A stretch of DNA of 64,000 nt from Oceanicola sp. (lineage in GTDB: Bacteria; Pseudomonadota; Alphaproteobacteria; Rhodobacterales; Rhodobacteraceae). Location: the NCBI GenBank assembly GCA_017792405.1, contig CP051231.1, positions 742,398 through 806,397 of the forward strand. Reading direction: 5' to 3'. Of the stretch, positions 17,010-24,292 are shown one piece after another. Numbering within the stretch: the stretch's first letter is position 1; each line of letters opens with the position of its first letter. The notes beneath the pieces are model-generated. The model made no database searches, was not told where the DNA came from, and saw only the letters and a program-made list of their open reading frames with translations. A program made the translations under genes and the position numbers.

Positions 17010-17792
17010 GTGAACGATACGGTCATCCGTGCCGACAACCTCGACCTGACCTTCCAGACGAAGGACGGGCCGGTTCATGCCCTCAAGGGGGTTTCGCTCG
17101 ATATCGGCAAGGGCGAGTTCGTCAGTTTTATCGGGCCGTCTGGTTGCGGGAAGACGACCTTTTTGCGCTGCATCGCCGCCCTCGAAACCCCGACCGGCGG
17201 CAACCTGAGCGTGAACGAGATGACCCCGGAGGAGGCCCGCAAATCAAGGGCTTACGGCTATGTCTTCCAGGCCGCGGGGCTCTACCCTTGGCGGACCATC
17301 GCGGGTAACATCAAGCTGCCGCTGGAGATCATGGGGTTCGACAAGGCCGAGCAGGAGGAGCGTGTGAAAAACGTGCTGCAACTGGTTGATCTGGAAGGCT
17401 TTGGCGGAAAATACCCTTGGCAGCTTTCGGGCGGGATGCAGCAACGGGCCTCGATTGCCCGCGCGCTGGCCTTCGATGCCGAGATCCTGCTGATGGACGA
17501 ACCCTTTGGTGCCCTTGATGAAATTGTCCGCGACCACCTTAACGAACAACTGCTGGCGCTCTGGGCCCGAACGGGCAAGACGATAGGGTTTGTTACCCAT
17601 TCCATACCCGAAGCGGTCTATCTCTCAACCAAGATTGTCGTCATGTCGCCCCGGCCGGGCCGGATCAGCGATGTGATCGACAGCCCGCTGCCCGCCGAAA
17701 GACCTTTGGAAATCAGGGACTCAGCGGAGTTTATTGAAGTGGCGCACCGGGTGCGTGAGGGGCTGAGAGCGGGGCATTCCTACGATGATTAA
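17010..17792 (+). CDS. ABC transporter ATP-binding protein, nitrate/taurine/pyrimidine-type
   Basis: A 260-residue ABC ATPase with Walker A GPSGCGKTT, Q-loop near VFQAAGLYPWRT, signature LSGGMQQRASIARAL, Walker B ILLMDEPFGALD and the switch His in FVTHS. It resembles the SsuB/TauB/ThiZ group that energises importers for small organic nitrogen or sulphur compounds. Translation probably starts at GTG 17010. It lies 37 bases after the dihydropyrimidinase gene and before two permeases, so the cargo is probably a pyrimidine, hydantoin or related base. Confidence 0.92.
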   Translation: MNDTVIRADNLDLTFQTKDGPVHALKGVSLDIGKGEFVSFIGPSGCGKTTFLRCIAALETPTGGNLSVNEMTPEEARKSRAYGYVFQAAGLYPWRTIAGNIKLPLEIMGFDKAEQEERVKNVLQLVDLEGFGGKYPWQLSGGMQQRASIARALAFDAEILLMDEPFGALDEIVRDHLNEQLLALWARTGKTIGFVTHSIPEAVYLSTKIVVMSPRPGRISDVIDSPLPAERPLEIRDSAEFIEVAHRVREGLRAGHSYDD

Positions 17793-17810
17793 CCCTGTGA
17801 AACCGCCCAT

Positions 17811-17854
17811 GCACAACCGATGCACAACTGATGCACATCCCATGCATACGCACG
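17811..17854. repeat. Four tandem 11-bp repeats ATGCAcAaCnG
   Basis: Between the ATPase and permease genes the units ATGCACAACCG (17811), ATGCACAACTG (17822), ATGCACATCCC (17833) and the weaker ATGCATACGCA (17844) follow each other at exactly 11 bases. The spacing is one helical turn, so the repeats could form a multi-site operator or an RNA element. They end 23 bases before the permease start. Confidence 0.6.
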
Positions 17855-17876
17855 CTGCATTCAGGAGCATTAACTA

Positions 17877-18755
17877 ATGCACCGCGCGCTCCCCGTTCTG
17901 GCGGTTCTCGCCGTGCTGACCGCCATCTGGTACCTCGGTGCGTGGCGGATGAACACACCCTGGGCGCTGGCGCAGGCGGAGCGGGCCGGGGTGGAACTGA
18001 GCGCCGGAGAGCTCTTTACCGAGACCATGCGGCAGGAGCGGCCGCGCCTGCCCGCGCCGCACCAAGTGGCGGCCGAACTGTGGAAGACCACCGGCGAGAT
18101 GGCGCTGCGGGGCCGGGCCTTCAGCAAGCGGAGCCTGATCTACCATGGTGCGATCACGCTGGGGGCCACGCTGACCGGCTTTGCGCTGGGGGTCGCGCTG
18201 GGCATTCTCGGTGCGGTGGCGATCACCTACAGCCGGGTGGCGGAGATGAGCCTGATGCCTTGGGCCATCGTCAGCCAGACGATCCCGATCGTGGCGCTGG
18301 CGCCGATGATCATCGTGCTCTCCAACGCGGTGGGGATCGAGGGGCGAACGGTGCCGAAGGCGATCATCTCGGCCTACCTGTGCTACTTCCCGGTGCTGGT
18401 CGGAATGGTGAAGGGGCTGAACTCGCCCTCGGCCAGCCAGCTTGACCTGCTGAAGACCTACAACGCGAGCGGGCGCGACAGCTTCTTCAAGCTGCGGCTG
18501 CCGGCCTCGATGCCCTATCTCTTCACCTCGCTGAAGGTGGCCATCGCCGCCGCGCTGGTGGGGACCATCGTGGGCGAGTTGCCGACCGGGGCGATCAGCG
18601 GGCTGGGCGCGCGCATTTTGATCGGTGACCAGTTCGGCACGCCGCTGGCGATCTGGGCGGCGCTCTTTGCCGCCGCGATCCTCGCGGGCGTGCTGGTGAC
18701 GGTGATCGGCGGGGTGCAGGCGCTGGTGCTCAAGCGGATGGGGATGGCGCGATGA
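17877..18755 (+). CDS. ABC transporter permease (first)
   Basis: A 292-residue BPD_transp_1-type membrane permease. After an N-terminal helix and a periplasmic stretch, the helices run from ITLGATLTGFALGVALGILG to the end, with the EAA-like coupling loop LLKTYNASGRDSFFKLRLPASMPYLFTSLK that docks on the ATPase. It forms a heterodimer with the second permease, whose start overlaps its stop (ATGA). It belongs to the NMT1/ThiY-type uptake system of the pyrimidine operon. Confidence 0.9.
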   Translation: MHRALPVLAVLAVLTAIWYLGAWRMNTPWALAQAERAGVELSAGELFTETMRQERPRLPAPHQVAAELWKTTGEMALRGRAFSKRSLIYHGAITLGATLTGFALGVALGILGAVAITYSRVAEMSLMPWAIVSQTIPIVALAPMIIVLSNAVGIEGRTVPKAIISAYLCYFPVLVGMVKGLNSPSASQLDLLKTYNASGRDSFFKLRLPASMPYLFTSLKVAIAAALVGTIVGELPTGAISGLGARILIGDQFGTPLAIWAALFAAAILAGVLVTVIGGVQALVLKRMGMAR

Positions 18756-19600
18756 CGGCGGTTGTTGCGGCAGTGGCCTTCTGGCTCGCGGCATGGGGCC
18801 TGAACGTGGCGCTCGCCCGCTCGCGCTGGCGCAAGGCCCGCGCGGTGCGGATTGCCGTGCCGGTGATCTTTGGCCTCGCGGTGCTGGCGCTCTGGCAGGG
18901 GCTGGTGCGAGGGCTGGAGGTGAGCCCGGTGATCTTGCCTGCGCCCACCGACATTGCCCGCACCTTCGTGACCTCGACCGATGTGCTCTGGCAGGACTTC
19001 GTGCAGACCGTGCTGAAGGGCGCGCTCTCGGGTTATCTGATCGGCTGCGGAGTGGCCTTTGTGACCGCCATCGCGATTGACCGCAGCGCCTTTTTGACCG
19101 CCGGGCTGCTGCCCATTGGCAATTTCGTGGCGGCGCTGCCGATCGTAGGCATCGCGCCGATCCTCGTGAGCTGGTTCGGCTTTGACTGGCAATCCAAGGC
19201 CGCCGTGGTGGTGGTGATGGTCTTCTTCCCCGTGCTCGTGAACGTGGTGCAGGGGCTCAAGGAGACCGAGGCGATGCAGCGCGACCTGATGCGGACCTAT
19301 GCGGCGAGCTATTGGCAGACGATGGTAAAGCTGCGGCTGCCTGCTGCCATGCCCTTTGTGTTCAACGGGCTGAAGATCGCAACCACGCTGGCGCTGATCG
19401 GGGCCATCGTGGCCGAGTATTTCGGCAGCCCGATCCGAGGCATGGGCTTCAGGATTTCGACCGGCGTGGGACGTCTGGCGATTGACCTCGTCTGGGCCGA
19501 GATCGCCGTGGCCGCCCTTGTGGGCACTGCGTTTTACGGCATCGTCGCCATGATCGAGAAACTCGTGACCTTCTGGCATCCGAGCCAGCGGGTTGGTTGA
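18752..19600 (+). CDS. ABC transporter permease (second)
   Basis: A 282-residue membrane permease of the same class, with hydrophobic helices starting at about residue 5 and 30, the segment ILPAPTDIARTFV before the core, and the coupling loop MRTYAASYWQTMVKLRLPAAMPFVFNGLK. ATGA overlap with the first permease indicates coupled translation. It is the partner half of the transmembrane channel. Confidence 0.9.
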   Translation: MTAVVAAVAFWLAAWGLNVALARSRWRKARAVRIAVPVIFGLAVLALWQGLVRGLEVSPVILPAPTDIARTFVTSTDVLWQDFVQTVLKGALSGYLIGCGVAFVTAIAIDRSAFLTAGLLPIGNFVAALPIVGIAPILVSWFGFDWQSKAAVVVVMVFFPVLVNVVQGLKETEAMQRDLMRTYAASYWQTMVKLRLPAAMPFVFNGLKIATTLALIGAIVAEYFGSPIRGMGFRISTGVGRLAIDLVWAEIAVAALVGTAFYGIVAMIEKLVTFWHPSQRVG

Positions 19601-19666
19601 GTGGGAGGAGACCCGCGCCGGGGGGCGCACTGATACCCAAACCAAAAACCAACAAGGAGAGTGACA

Positions 19667-20647
19667 ATGAAAAAATTCGTACTCGGCGCCGGTCTGGCGC
19701 TGGCCGCGGGGGCGGCGCAGGCGGCAGATGACGTGACGCTGCAGCTCAAGTGGGTCACCCAGGCGCAGTTCGCGGGCTATTACGTGGCCGCCGATCAGGG
19801 CTTCTACGAGGAAGAGGGCTTGAACGTGACGATCAAGCCGGGCGGCCCGGATATTGCCCCGACGCAGGTGATCGCCGGTGGCGGCGCCGATGTGATCGTG
19901 GAGTGGATGCCCGCCGCGCTGGCCGCGCGGGAGAAGGGGCTGGCGCTGGTGAACATCGCGCAGCCGTTCAAGTCTTCCGGCATGATGCTGACCTGCCTGA
20001 AGGAAACCGGGATCGAAGGGCCGGAACAGTTTCCGGGCAAGACGCTGGGCGTCTGGTTCTTTGGCAACGAGTACCCGTTCCTGAGCTGGATGAGCACGCT
20101 GGGCATCCCGACCGAGGGCGGCGAGGATGGCGTGGAGGTGCTCAAGCAGGGCTTCAACGTGGATCCGCTGATCCAGAAGCAGGCCGATTGCATCTCGACC
20201 ATGACCTACAACGAATACTGGCAGGTGATCGACGCTGGCATCCCCGAAGAGGAGCTGGTGACCTTCAAGTATGAGGATCAGGGCGTGGCGACGCTGGAAG
20301 ACGGGCTCTACGTGATGGAAGAGAACCTCGCCGACGATGCCTTCAAAGACAAGATGACCCGGTTCGTGCGGGCCTCGATGAAGGGCTGGAAATGGGCCGA
20401 GGAGAACCCGGAAGACGCGGCGATGATCGTGCTCGACAATGACGAGACCGGCGCGCAGACCGAGGGCCATCAGGTGCGGATGATGGGCGAGATCGCCAAG
20501 CTGACCGCCGGTTCCAACGGGGCGCTCGACCCGGCCGACTACGAGCGCACGGTGGCCACGCTGCTGGGCGGCGGCTCGGACCCGGTGATCACCAAGGAGC
20601 CGGAAGGCGCCTACACGATGGATATCTCGGACGCCGCGCTTCAGTAA
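19667..20647 (+). CDS. ABC transporter substrate-binding protein, NMT1/ThiY type
   Basis: A 326-residue periplasmic binding protein. A typical signal peptide (MKKFVLGAGLALAAG, cleavage after AQA) precedes the domain start DVTLQLKWVTQAQFAGYYVAADQGFYEEEGL, characteristic of NMT1/THI5-like proteins that bind pyrimidine-type ligands. ATG 19667 follows an AAGGAG site. It closes the operon and is followed by a terminator. The ligand is inferred to be a pyrimidine, hydantoin or a breakdown intermediate from the operon, not read from residues. Confidence 0.9.
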   Translation: MKKFVLGAGLALAAGAAQAADDVTLQLKWVTQAQFAGYYVAADQGFYEEEGLNVTIKPGGPDIAPTQVIAGGGADVIVEWMPAALAAREKGLALVNIAQPFKSSGMMLTCLKETGIEGPEQFPGKTLGVWFFGNEYPFLSWMSTLGIPTEGGEDGVEVLKQGFNVDPLIQKQADCISTMTYNEYWQVIDAGIPEEELVTFKYEDQGVATLEDGLYVMEENLADDAFKDKMTRFVRASMKGWKWAEENPEDAAMIVLDNDETGAQTEGHQVRMMGEIAKLTAGSNGALDPADYERTVATLLGGGSDPVITKEPEGAYTMDISDAALQ

Positions 20648-20690
20648 GCCGGCCCCAGGTGGTGGGCAGATAGCCCGCCCTGCAAGACAC

Positions 20691-20720
20691 GGCCCGCCGG
20701 GGAGACCTGGCGGGCCTTTT
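20691..20720 (+). terminator. Intrinsic terminator of the pyrimidine operon
   Basis: GGCCCGCC and GGCGGGCC form an 8-bp stem with a 10-base loop, followed by TTTT, 43 bases after the binding-protein stop codon. Confidence 0.8.
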
Positions 20721-20736
20721 GCATGGTCAGAGGGAG

Positions 20737-21168
20737 TCAGATGGTTTCGAGGTCGCTGACTTTCTTCATCTGACGCTTGTTGTACCAGGCTTGGTAATAC
20801 TGCATCAGCCCGGTCTCCACGCCCATGCGAGTGCGCTTGTCGCTCTCCCAGCCGGACCAGCGCAGGTAGATCTTGTCATCCGACGAGACGTTGATGCGGT
20901 GGTGGTAGATCCAGATGCAGCCGGAGTGTTTGACGATGGGTCCGTTCACCGGGTCGGGGTGGAGGTAGGTGCGCAGGCGCGAGCGCAGGCCGCCTTCCTG
21001 CCCGGTTTCACCGATGTAGAGCACGCGGCCCACCTCGAGTTTGCCGGGGTCTTCGTTGAAGGCATAGAACCCCTCGAAATCGGGGATCAGCTTCATGTCG
21101 GCGATCAGGTCGGAGAGGCGGTGCGGTTTGCTCCACTTGATGTGTTGCAGCCAGTCGGGGGCAGCCAT
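20737..21168 (-). CDS. GIY-YIG-like small protein
   Basis: A 143-residue protein with a segment resembling the GIY-YIG nuclease core: GFYAFNEDP about where GIY occurs, then VLYIGETG for YIG, then LRSRLRTYL with the basic residue expected on the following helix. The C-terminal half has GVETGLMQYYQAWYN, where the Glu could match the metal-binding Glu of the fold. ATG 21168 has GAGGA 7 bases upstream. It converges on the pyrimidine operon. A nuclease activity is only an inference; it could be a degenerate, non-catalytic member. Confidence 0.6.
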   Translation of the reverse strand: MAAPDWLQHIKWSKPHRLSDLIADMKLIPDFEGFYAFNEDPGKLEVGRVLYIGETGQEGGLRSRLRTYLHPDPVNGPIVKHSGCIWIYHHRINVSSDDKIYLRWSGWESDKRTRMGVETGLMQYYQAWYNKRQMKKVSDLETI

Positions 21169-21321
21169 TTGGGGTCCTCGCGGGTTGAATCGAAAATTGG
21201 TGCTCAAATGCGAGGCGAGTTTAGCAGGCCGGGGCCGTTCGGCAAAGTGACGGTCCGGTAAAAACCGGCGGCCAGCGCCCCGGTGTGGGGCGGCTGGCCG
21301 GGCAGGTGGGGTGGGGCGGCG

Positions 21322-21852
21322 TCAGGCCTGATGGTCGAGCTGGCCGGGGGCGGAGGCTGGCCCGTTCACCGCGCTGAGGCCCGAGGCGTAACGCGGCGGG
21401 GAGGCGCTGGGCGGGGCGGCGGCGGTTGCCTCGGTGCGGTTCGCCTCCGCGGTATCGGCGCTGGCCTCTGCCTCGCGCGCGGCCTCTTCGGCGGCTTCGG
21501 CCTGGGTGGCGGCGGCGCGGGCGGTTTCAGCCGCGCCTTCGGCCTCGGTGGCCTCCTGAGCCTTTTCGCGGGCCTCTTCCTGCAAGCGGAGAATCTCGGC
21601 CGTCATCGCGGTGGGGATGCGGGCATATTCCTTCAGCGGCGGGGGTGGGCGGCGCTCGCCATCGGAGCTGAGCACCTCGTCGCGCGCGGTGTCGAGCCGC
21701 GCCTTTGCGGGCGCCTCGGCCTTTTCGGGCGGGCGGATATCGGTGGATTGCGAGGCCACCGTGTTTTGCCGGTGGCGTGCGGCCAGCACCTGCGCCGGAA
21801 GGGCGAGGGACTGGGACGACTGGCCTTGGGTGTCGAGCCTCACCATGGTCAT
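21322..21852 (-). CDS. Ala/Glu-rich protein with predicted coiled coil, function unknown
   Basis: A 176-residue protein of low complexity. Residues about 1-85 are polar with a proline stretch (RRPPPPLKEYARIP); residues about 88-145 are a continuous Ala/Glu/Arg heptad-like segment predicted to be a coiled coil; the tail is Pro/Ser-rich. No signal peptide or membrane helix is visible. ATG 21852 sits 10 bases after AGGAG. CtrA-like half-sites lie upstream. The biased composition means the call as a gene rests mainly on the ribosome site and length. Confidence 0.5.
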   Translation of the reverse strand: MTMVRLDTQGQSSQSLALPAQVLAARHRQNTVASQSTDIRPPEKAEAPAKARLDTARDEVLSSDGERRPPPPLKEYARIPTAMTAEILRLQEEAREKAQEATEAEGAAETARAAATQAEAAEEAAREAEASADTAEANRTEATAAAPPSASPPRYASGLSAVNGPASAPGQLDHQA

Positions 21853-21946
21853 GTTTTTCAAGCTCCTGCGTTAACGGACCCCATGGCTGACACGATATCT
21901 TCATGAGAGTGGGCAAGAGGTTAACGCGGCCCGGAAAAGTGACCTG

Positions 21947-21954
21947 ATGGTTAA
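21947..21954. promoter_or_regulatory. Possible CtrA half-site upstream of the coiled-coil protein
   Basis: ATGGTTAA, the reverse complement of TTAACCAT, lies 95 bases upstream of the coiled-coil gene, with GTTAAC about 28 bases nearer the start. It is tentative for the same reason as other short sites. Confidence 0.25.
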
Positions 21955-21984
21955 TGCACCGGGCTGGTGGTGGCCGGTAGGGAC

Positions 21985-22773
21985 TCAGGTGCGGATCACG
22001 AAGCCGCGGGCGATATGGCGGCGGACGAAGACGATCATCAGCACGCCGGGCAGCAGCGAGAAGACGGTCATCGCCATGACGAGGCCGATATCGGTGCGGA
22101 AGGAGAAGAGCGCGTTGATCGCCATGGTGATCGGCTTGCCGCCGGTGCCGGTGAGGATACGGGCGAACACCACCTCGACCCATGAGAAGATGAAGCAGAA
22201 GAAGGCCGCCACGCCGATGCCGGGCGCGATGGCCGGGATCAGCTTTGAGAAGAAGAAGCCAGGCAGCGACTGGCCGTCGAGAAAGGCGGTTTCGTCGAAT
22301 TCGCGGGGCACGGCGGAGATGAAGCTCTCCAAGATCCAGATCGCGATGGGCAGGTTGAACACGCAATGCACCAGCGCGATGCCGACGGGTGTGTTCACCA
22401 GCCCGAGGTTGGCGAAGAGGATGAAGATCGGCAGCGACAGCACCACCGGTGGCGTGACCCGGAAGGCGAGCATGAGGAACAGCACATGCCGGTCGCCGGT
22501 GAAACGGTAGCGCGAGAAGGCATAGGCCGCGGGCAGACCGGCGGCGAGGCAGAGTGCCACGTTGAGCGTGACGTAGATGAAGCTGTTGCCGATGGAGGCG
22601 ACCAGCGCGGGCGTGTCGAAGATGCGGGCGTAGTTCATAAGCGTGAACTGCCCGGTCTCCAGCCCGTCCTGCGGCAGGGTGGCGGTGAAGGAGAGCACCA
22701 CCGTCTGCACCAGCGGCAGGGCGATGAAGATCAGCAGCGCTGCGAGCGCCAGCGTGCGGGCGGCGGCGCTCAT
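21985..22773 (-). CDS. Sugar-type ABC transporter permease (MalG-like), orphan
   Basis: A 262-residue inner-membrane permease of the carbohydrate uptake type. Helices start at residue 6 (LALAALLIFIALPLVQTVVL), and the coupling loop is VPREFDETAFLDGQSLPGFFFSKLIPAIAPG, the MalG-like EAA motif. It overlaps the partner gene by 4 bases (ATGA). No binding protein or ATPase gene is adjacent, so the pair must borrow these components or is a remnant. Its cargo cannot be read from sequence; a sugar or glycerol-type polyol is plausible. Confidence 0.85.
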   Translation of the reverse strand: MSAAARTLALAALLIFIALPLVQTVVLSFTATLPQDGLETGQFTLMNYARIFDTPALVASIGNSFIYVTLNVALCLAAGLPAAYAFSRYRFTGDRHVLFLMLAFRVTPPVVLSLPIFILFANLGLVNTPVGIALVHCVFNLPIAIWILESFISAVPREFDETAFLDGQSLPGFFFSKLIPAIAPGIGVAAFFCFIFSWVEVVFARILTGTGGKPITMAINALFSFRTDIGLVMAMTVFSLLPGVLMIVFVRRHIARGFVIRT

Positions 22774-23612
22774 GGCGTGCGCCTGCGGGTGACCTGCACG
22801 AAGGCCCAGACCACGGTGATGACGATCAGGAAGTAAGTCATCGCCCGCGCCGCCGCCGAGCCGTAGCTGTAGGCGTTGATGTCTTCGCCGAGGTCGAGCG
22901 AGAGGAAGGTGGTGGCGCCCTGCGGCCCGCCCGCGTTGATCCGGAAGGCCTCTGTGTAGATCATGAAGCTGTCGACGAAGCGAAGCAGGAGCACGATGGC
23001 CAGTGCCCCGGCGATCTTGGGCAGCTCGATGTGGCGGAAGATGGCGGCGCGGGAGGCGCCGTCGATCTCTGCCGCCTGGTAGTAGGGGCGGGGAATGGCG
23101 GAGAGGCCGGCGTAGGAGAGGATCACCACGAGGCCGAGCCAGTGCCATGTGTCCATCGTCACGATCAGCGCCCATGTGTGGAGCGCGGTGAACTTATAAT
23201 CGAACCCGGCGGCGATGAGCGAGGGCCCCACCAGCCCCTGCGGCCCGACAAGGGTGAGCCACATGCCGGGGATCATGTTCCACGGCACAACGAGCGGCAG
23301 GGCGAGGGCCATGAGATAGAGCGTGGGGTGGCGGGTGGAGCGCAGCAGCAGCGCCACGGCGATGCCCAGCGGCACCTGAATGGTGAGCACCACGGCGGAG
23401 AACAGCGCGGAGCGGGCGAGCGAGGCCCAGAACCGCTGCGAGGTGATGATCTCGCCATACCATTCCAGCCCGATCCAGTAGCGGCTCTCGAGCGTGAAGA
23501 TGTCGTGGAAGGAGTAGTTGAGCACCGTCAGCAGCGGGATGACGGCCACGAGGCCCATGATGGCGATGGCGGGCAGAAGGAGCAGCCAGGCGCGGTTGCT
23601 GTGGGGCGTCAT
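22770..23612 (-). CDS. Sugar-type ABC transporter permease (MalF-like), orphan
   Basis: A 280-residue partner permease with six expected helices, starting SNRAWLLLLPAIAIMGLVAVIPL and carrying the coupling loop AIPRPYYQAAEIDGASRAAIFRHIELPKI, the EAA motif of the MalF group. It heads a two-gene unit with the MalG-like permease. The nearest genes are a NUDIX hydrolase and a coiled-coil protein, so the substrate-binding protein and ATPase expected in such operons are missing from the window. Confidence 0.85.
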   Translation of the reverse strand: MTPHSNRAWLLLLPAIAIMGLVAVIPLLTVLNYSFHDIFTLESRYWIGLEWYGEIITSQRFWASLARSALFSAVVLTIQVPLGIAVALLLRSTRHPTLYLMALALPLVVPWNMIPGMWLTLVGPQGLVGPSLIAAGFDYKFTALHTWALIVTMDTWHWLGLVVILSYAGLSAIPRPYYQAAEIDGASRAAIFRHIELPKIAGALAIVLLLRFVDSFMIYTEAFRINAGGPQGATTFLSLDLGEDINAYSYGSAAARAMTYFLIVITVVWAFVQVTRRRTP

Positions 23613-23710
23613 CAGGAAATAGATGTCGTTAACATGTAATCAGTTGGCGGTGGAATGCGGGGCGAGTCAAGCGGGCGGACGGGCGGAAAGCGGGTTCTCT
23701 TTGCAATTTG

Positions 23711-23718
23711 TTAACCAT
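23711..23718. promoter_or_regulatory. Possible CtrA half-site TTAACCAT
   Basis: TTAACCAT, the known alphaproteobacterial CtrA half-site, lies 50 bases before the NUDIX start. A single 8-mer may occur by chance, so this is tentative. Confidence 0.25.
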
Positions 23719-23767
23719 TGCACTATCTAAGTGACCGAACGACAACAAGAATATCGGCAGGCTCACA

Positions 23768-24226
23768 ATGCTTACCTATGTCCGGCACGCTTGGGCGGAG
23801 TATCTTCGCCCCATGCTGCAACGCCCCCGGCGTTTGCAGGTCGGCGCGCTGTGCTATCGCAAGAGCGGTGGCGAGAAGCAGGTTTTGCTGGTGACGAGCC
23901 GGGGCACGGGCCGTTGGATCATCCCCAAGGGCTGGCCGATGCGCGGCAAGGATGCTGCTGGCGCGGCGCTGCAGGAGGCCTGGGAAGAGGCCGGTGTGCG
24001 CAGCCAGAAGCGGCCCAAGGCGGCGATCGGCAGCTACACCTACGAGAAGACACGCGACGAAGGCTGGGGCGTGCCGGTGGAAACACTGGTGTTTCCGGTC
24101 AAGGTCGAGGAGCTGGCCGAGGAGTTCCCCGAGGCCAGCGAGCGGCGGCGCAAGTGGGTCAGCCCCAAGGATGCTGCCAACATGGTGCAGGAGCCCGAGT
24201 TGCAGGAGATCCTGCGCGGGCTCTGA
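23768..24226 (+). CDS. NUDIX hydrolase
   Basis: A 152-residue pyrophosphohydrolase. The NUDIX box is complete: G then five residues, E-like position, and the core EAWEEAGV (within GKDAAGAALQEAWEEAGV), preceded by VLLVTSRGTGRWIIPKGWPM, typical of the diphosphoinositol/diadenosine polyphosphate branch. Substrates are probably nucleoside or inositol polyphosphates, but the exact one is unknown. No ribosome site is strong at this ATG. A CtrA-like half-site lies upstream. Confidence 0.88.
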   Translation: MLTYVRHAWAEYLRPMLQRPRRLQVGALCYRKSGGEKQVLLVTSRGTGRWIIPKGWPMRGKDAAGAALQEAWEEAGVRSQKRPKAAIGSYTYEKTRDEGWGVPVETLVFPVKVEELAEEFPEASERRRKWVSPKDAANMVQEPELQEILRGL

Positions 24227-24292
24227 GCCGCGTGCTGGTTGACTCCGCTCCCCCCCGCAGGGCAGGTGATGCCCCAGACTGACTGAGGGGGG

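Noticed and set aside
18515..20470. A 651-codon minus-strand frame
   Set aside because: It covers two ABC permeases and a binding-protein gene on the plus strand and shows no family resemblance.
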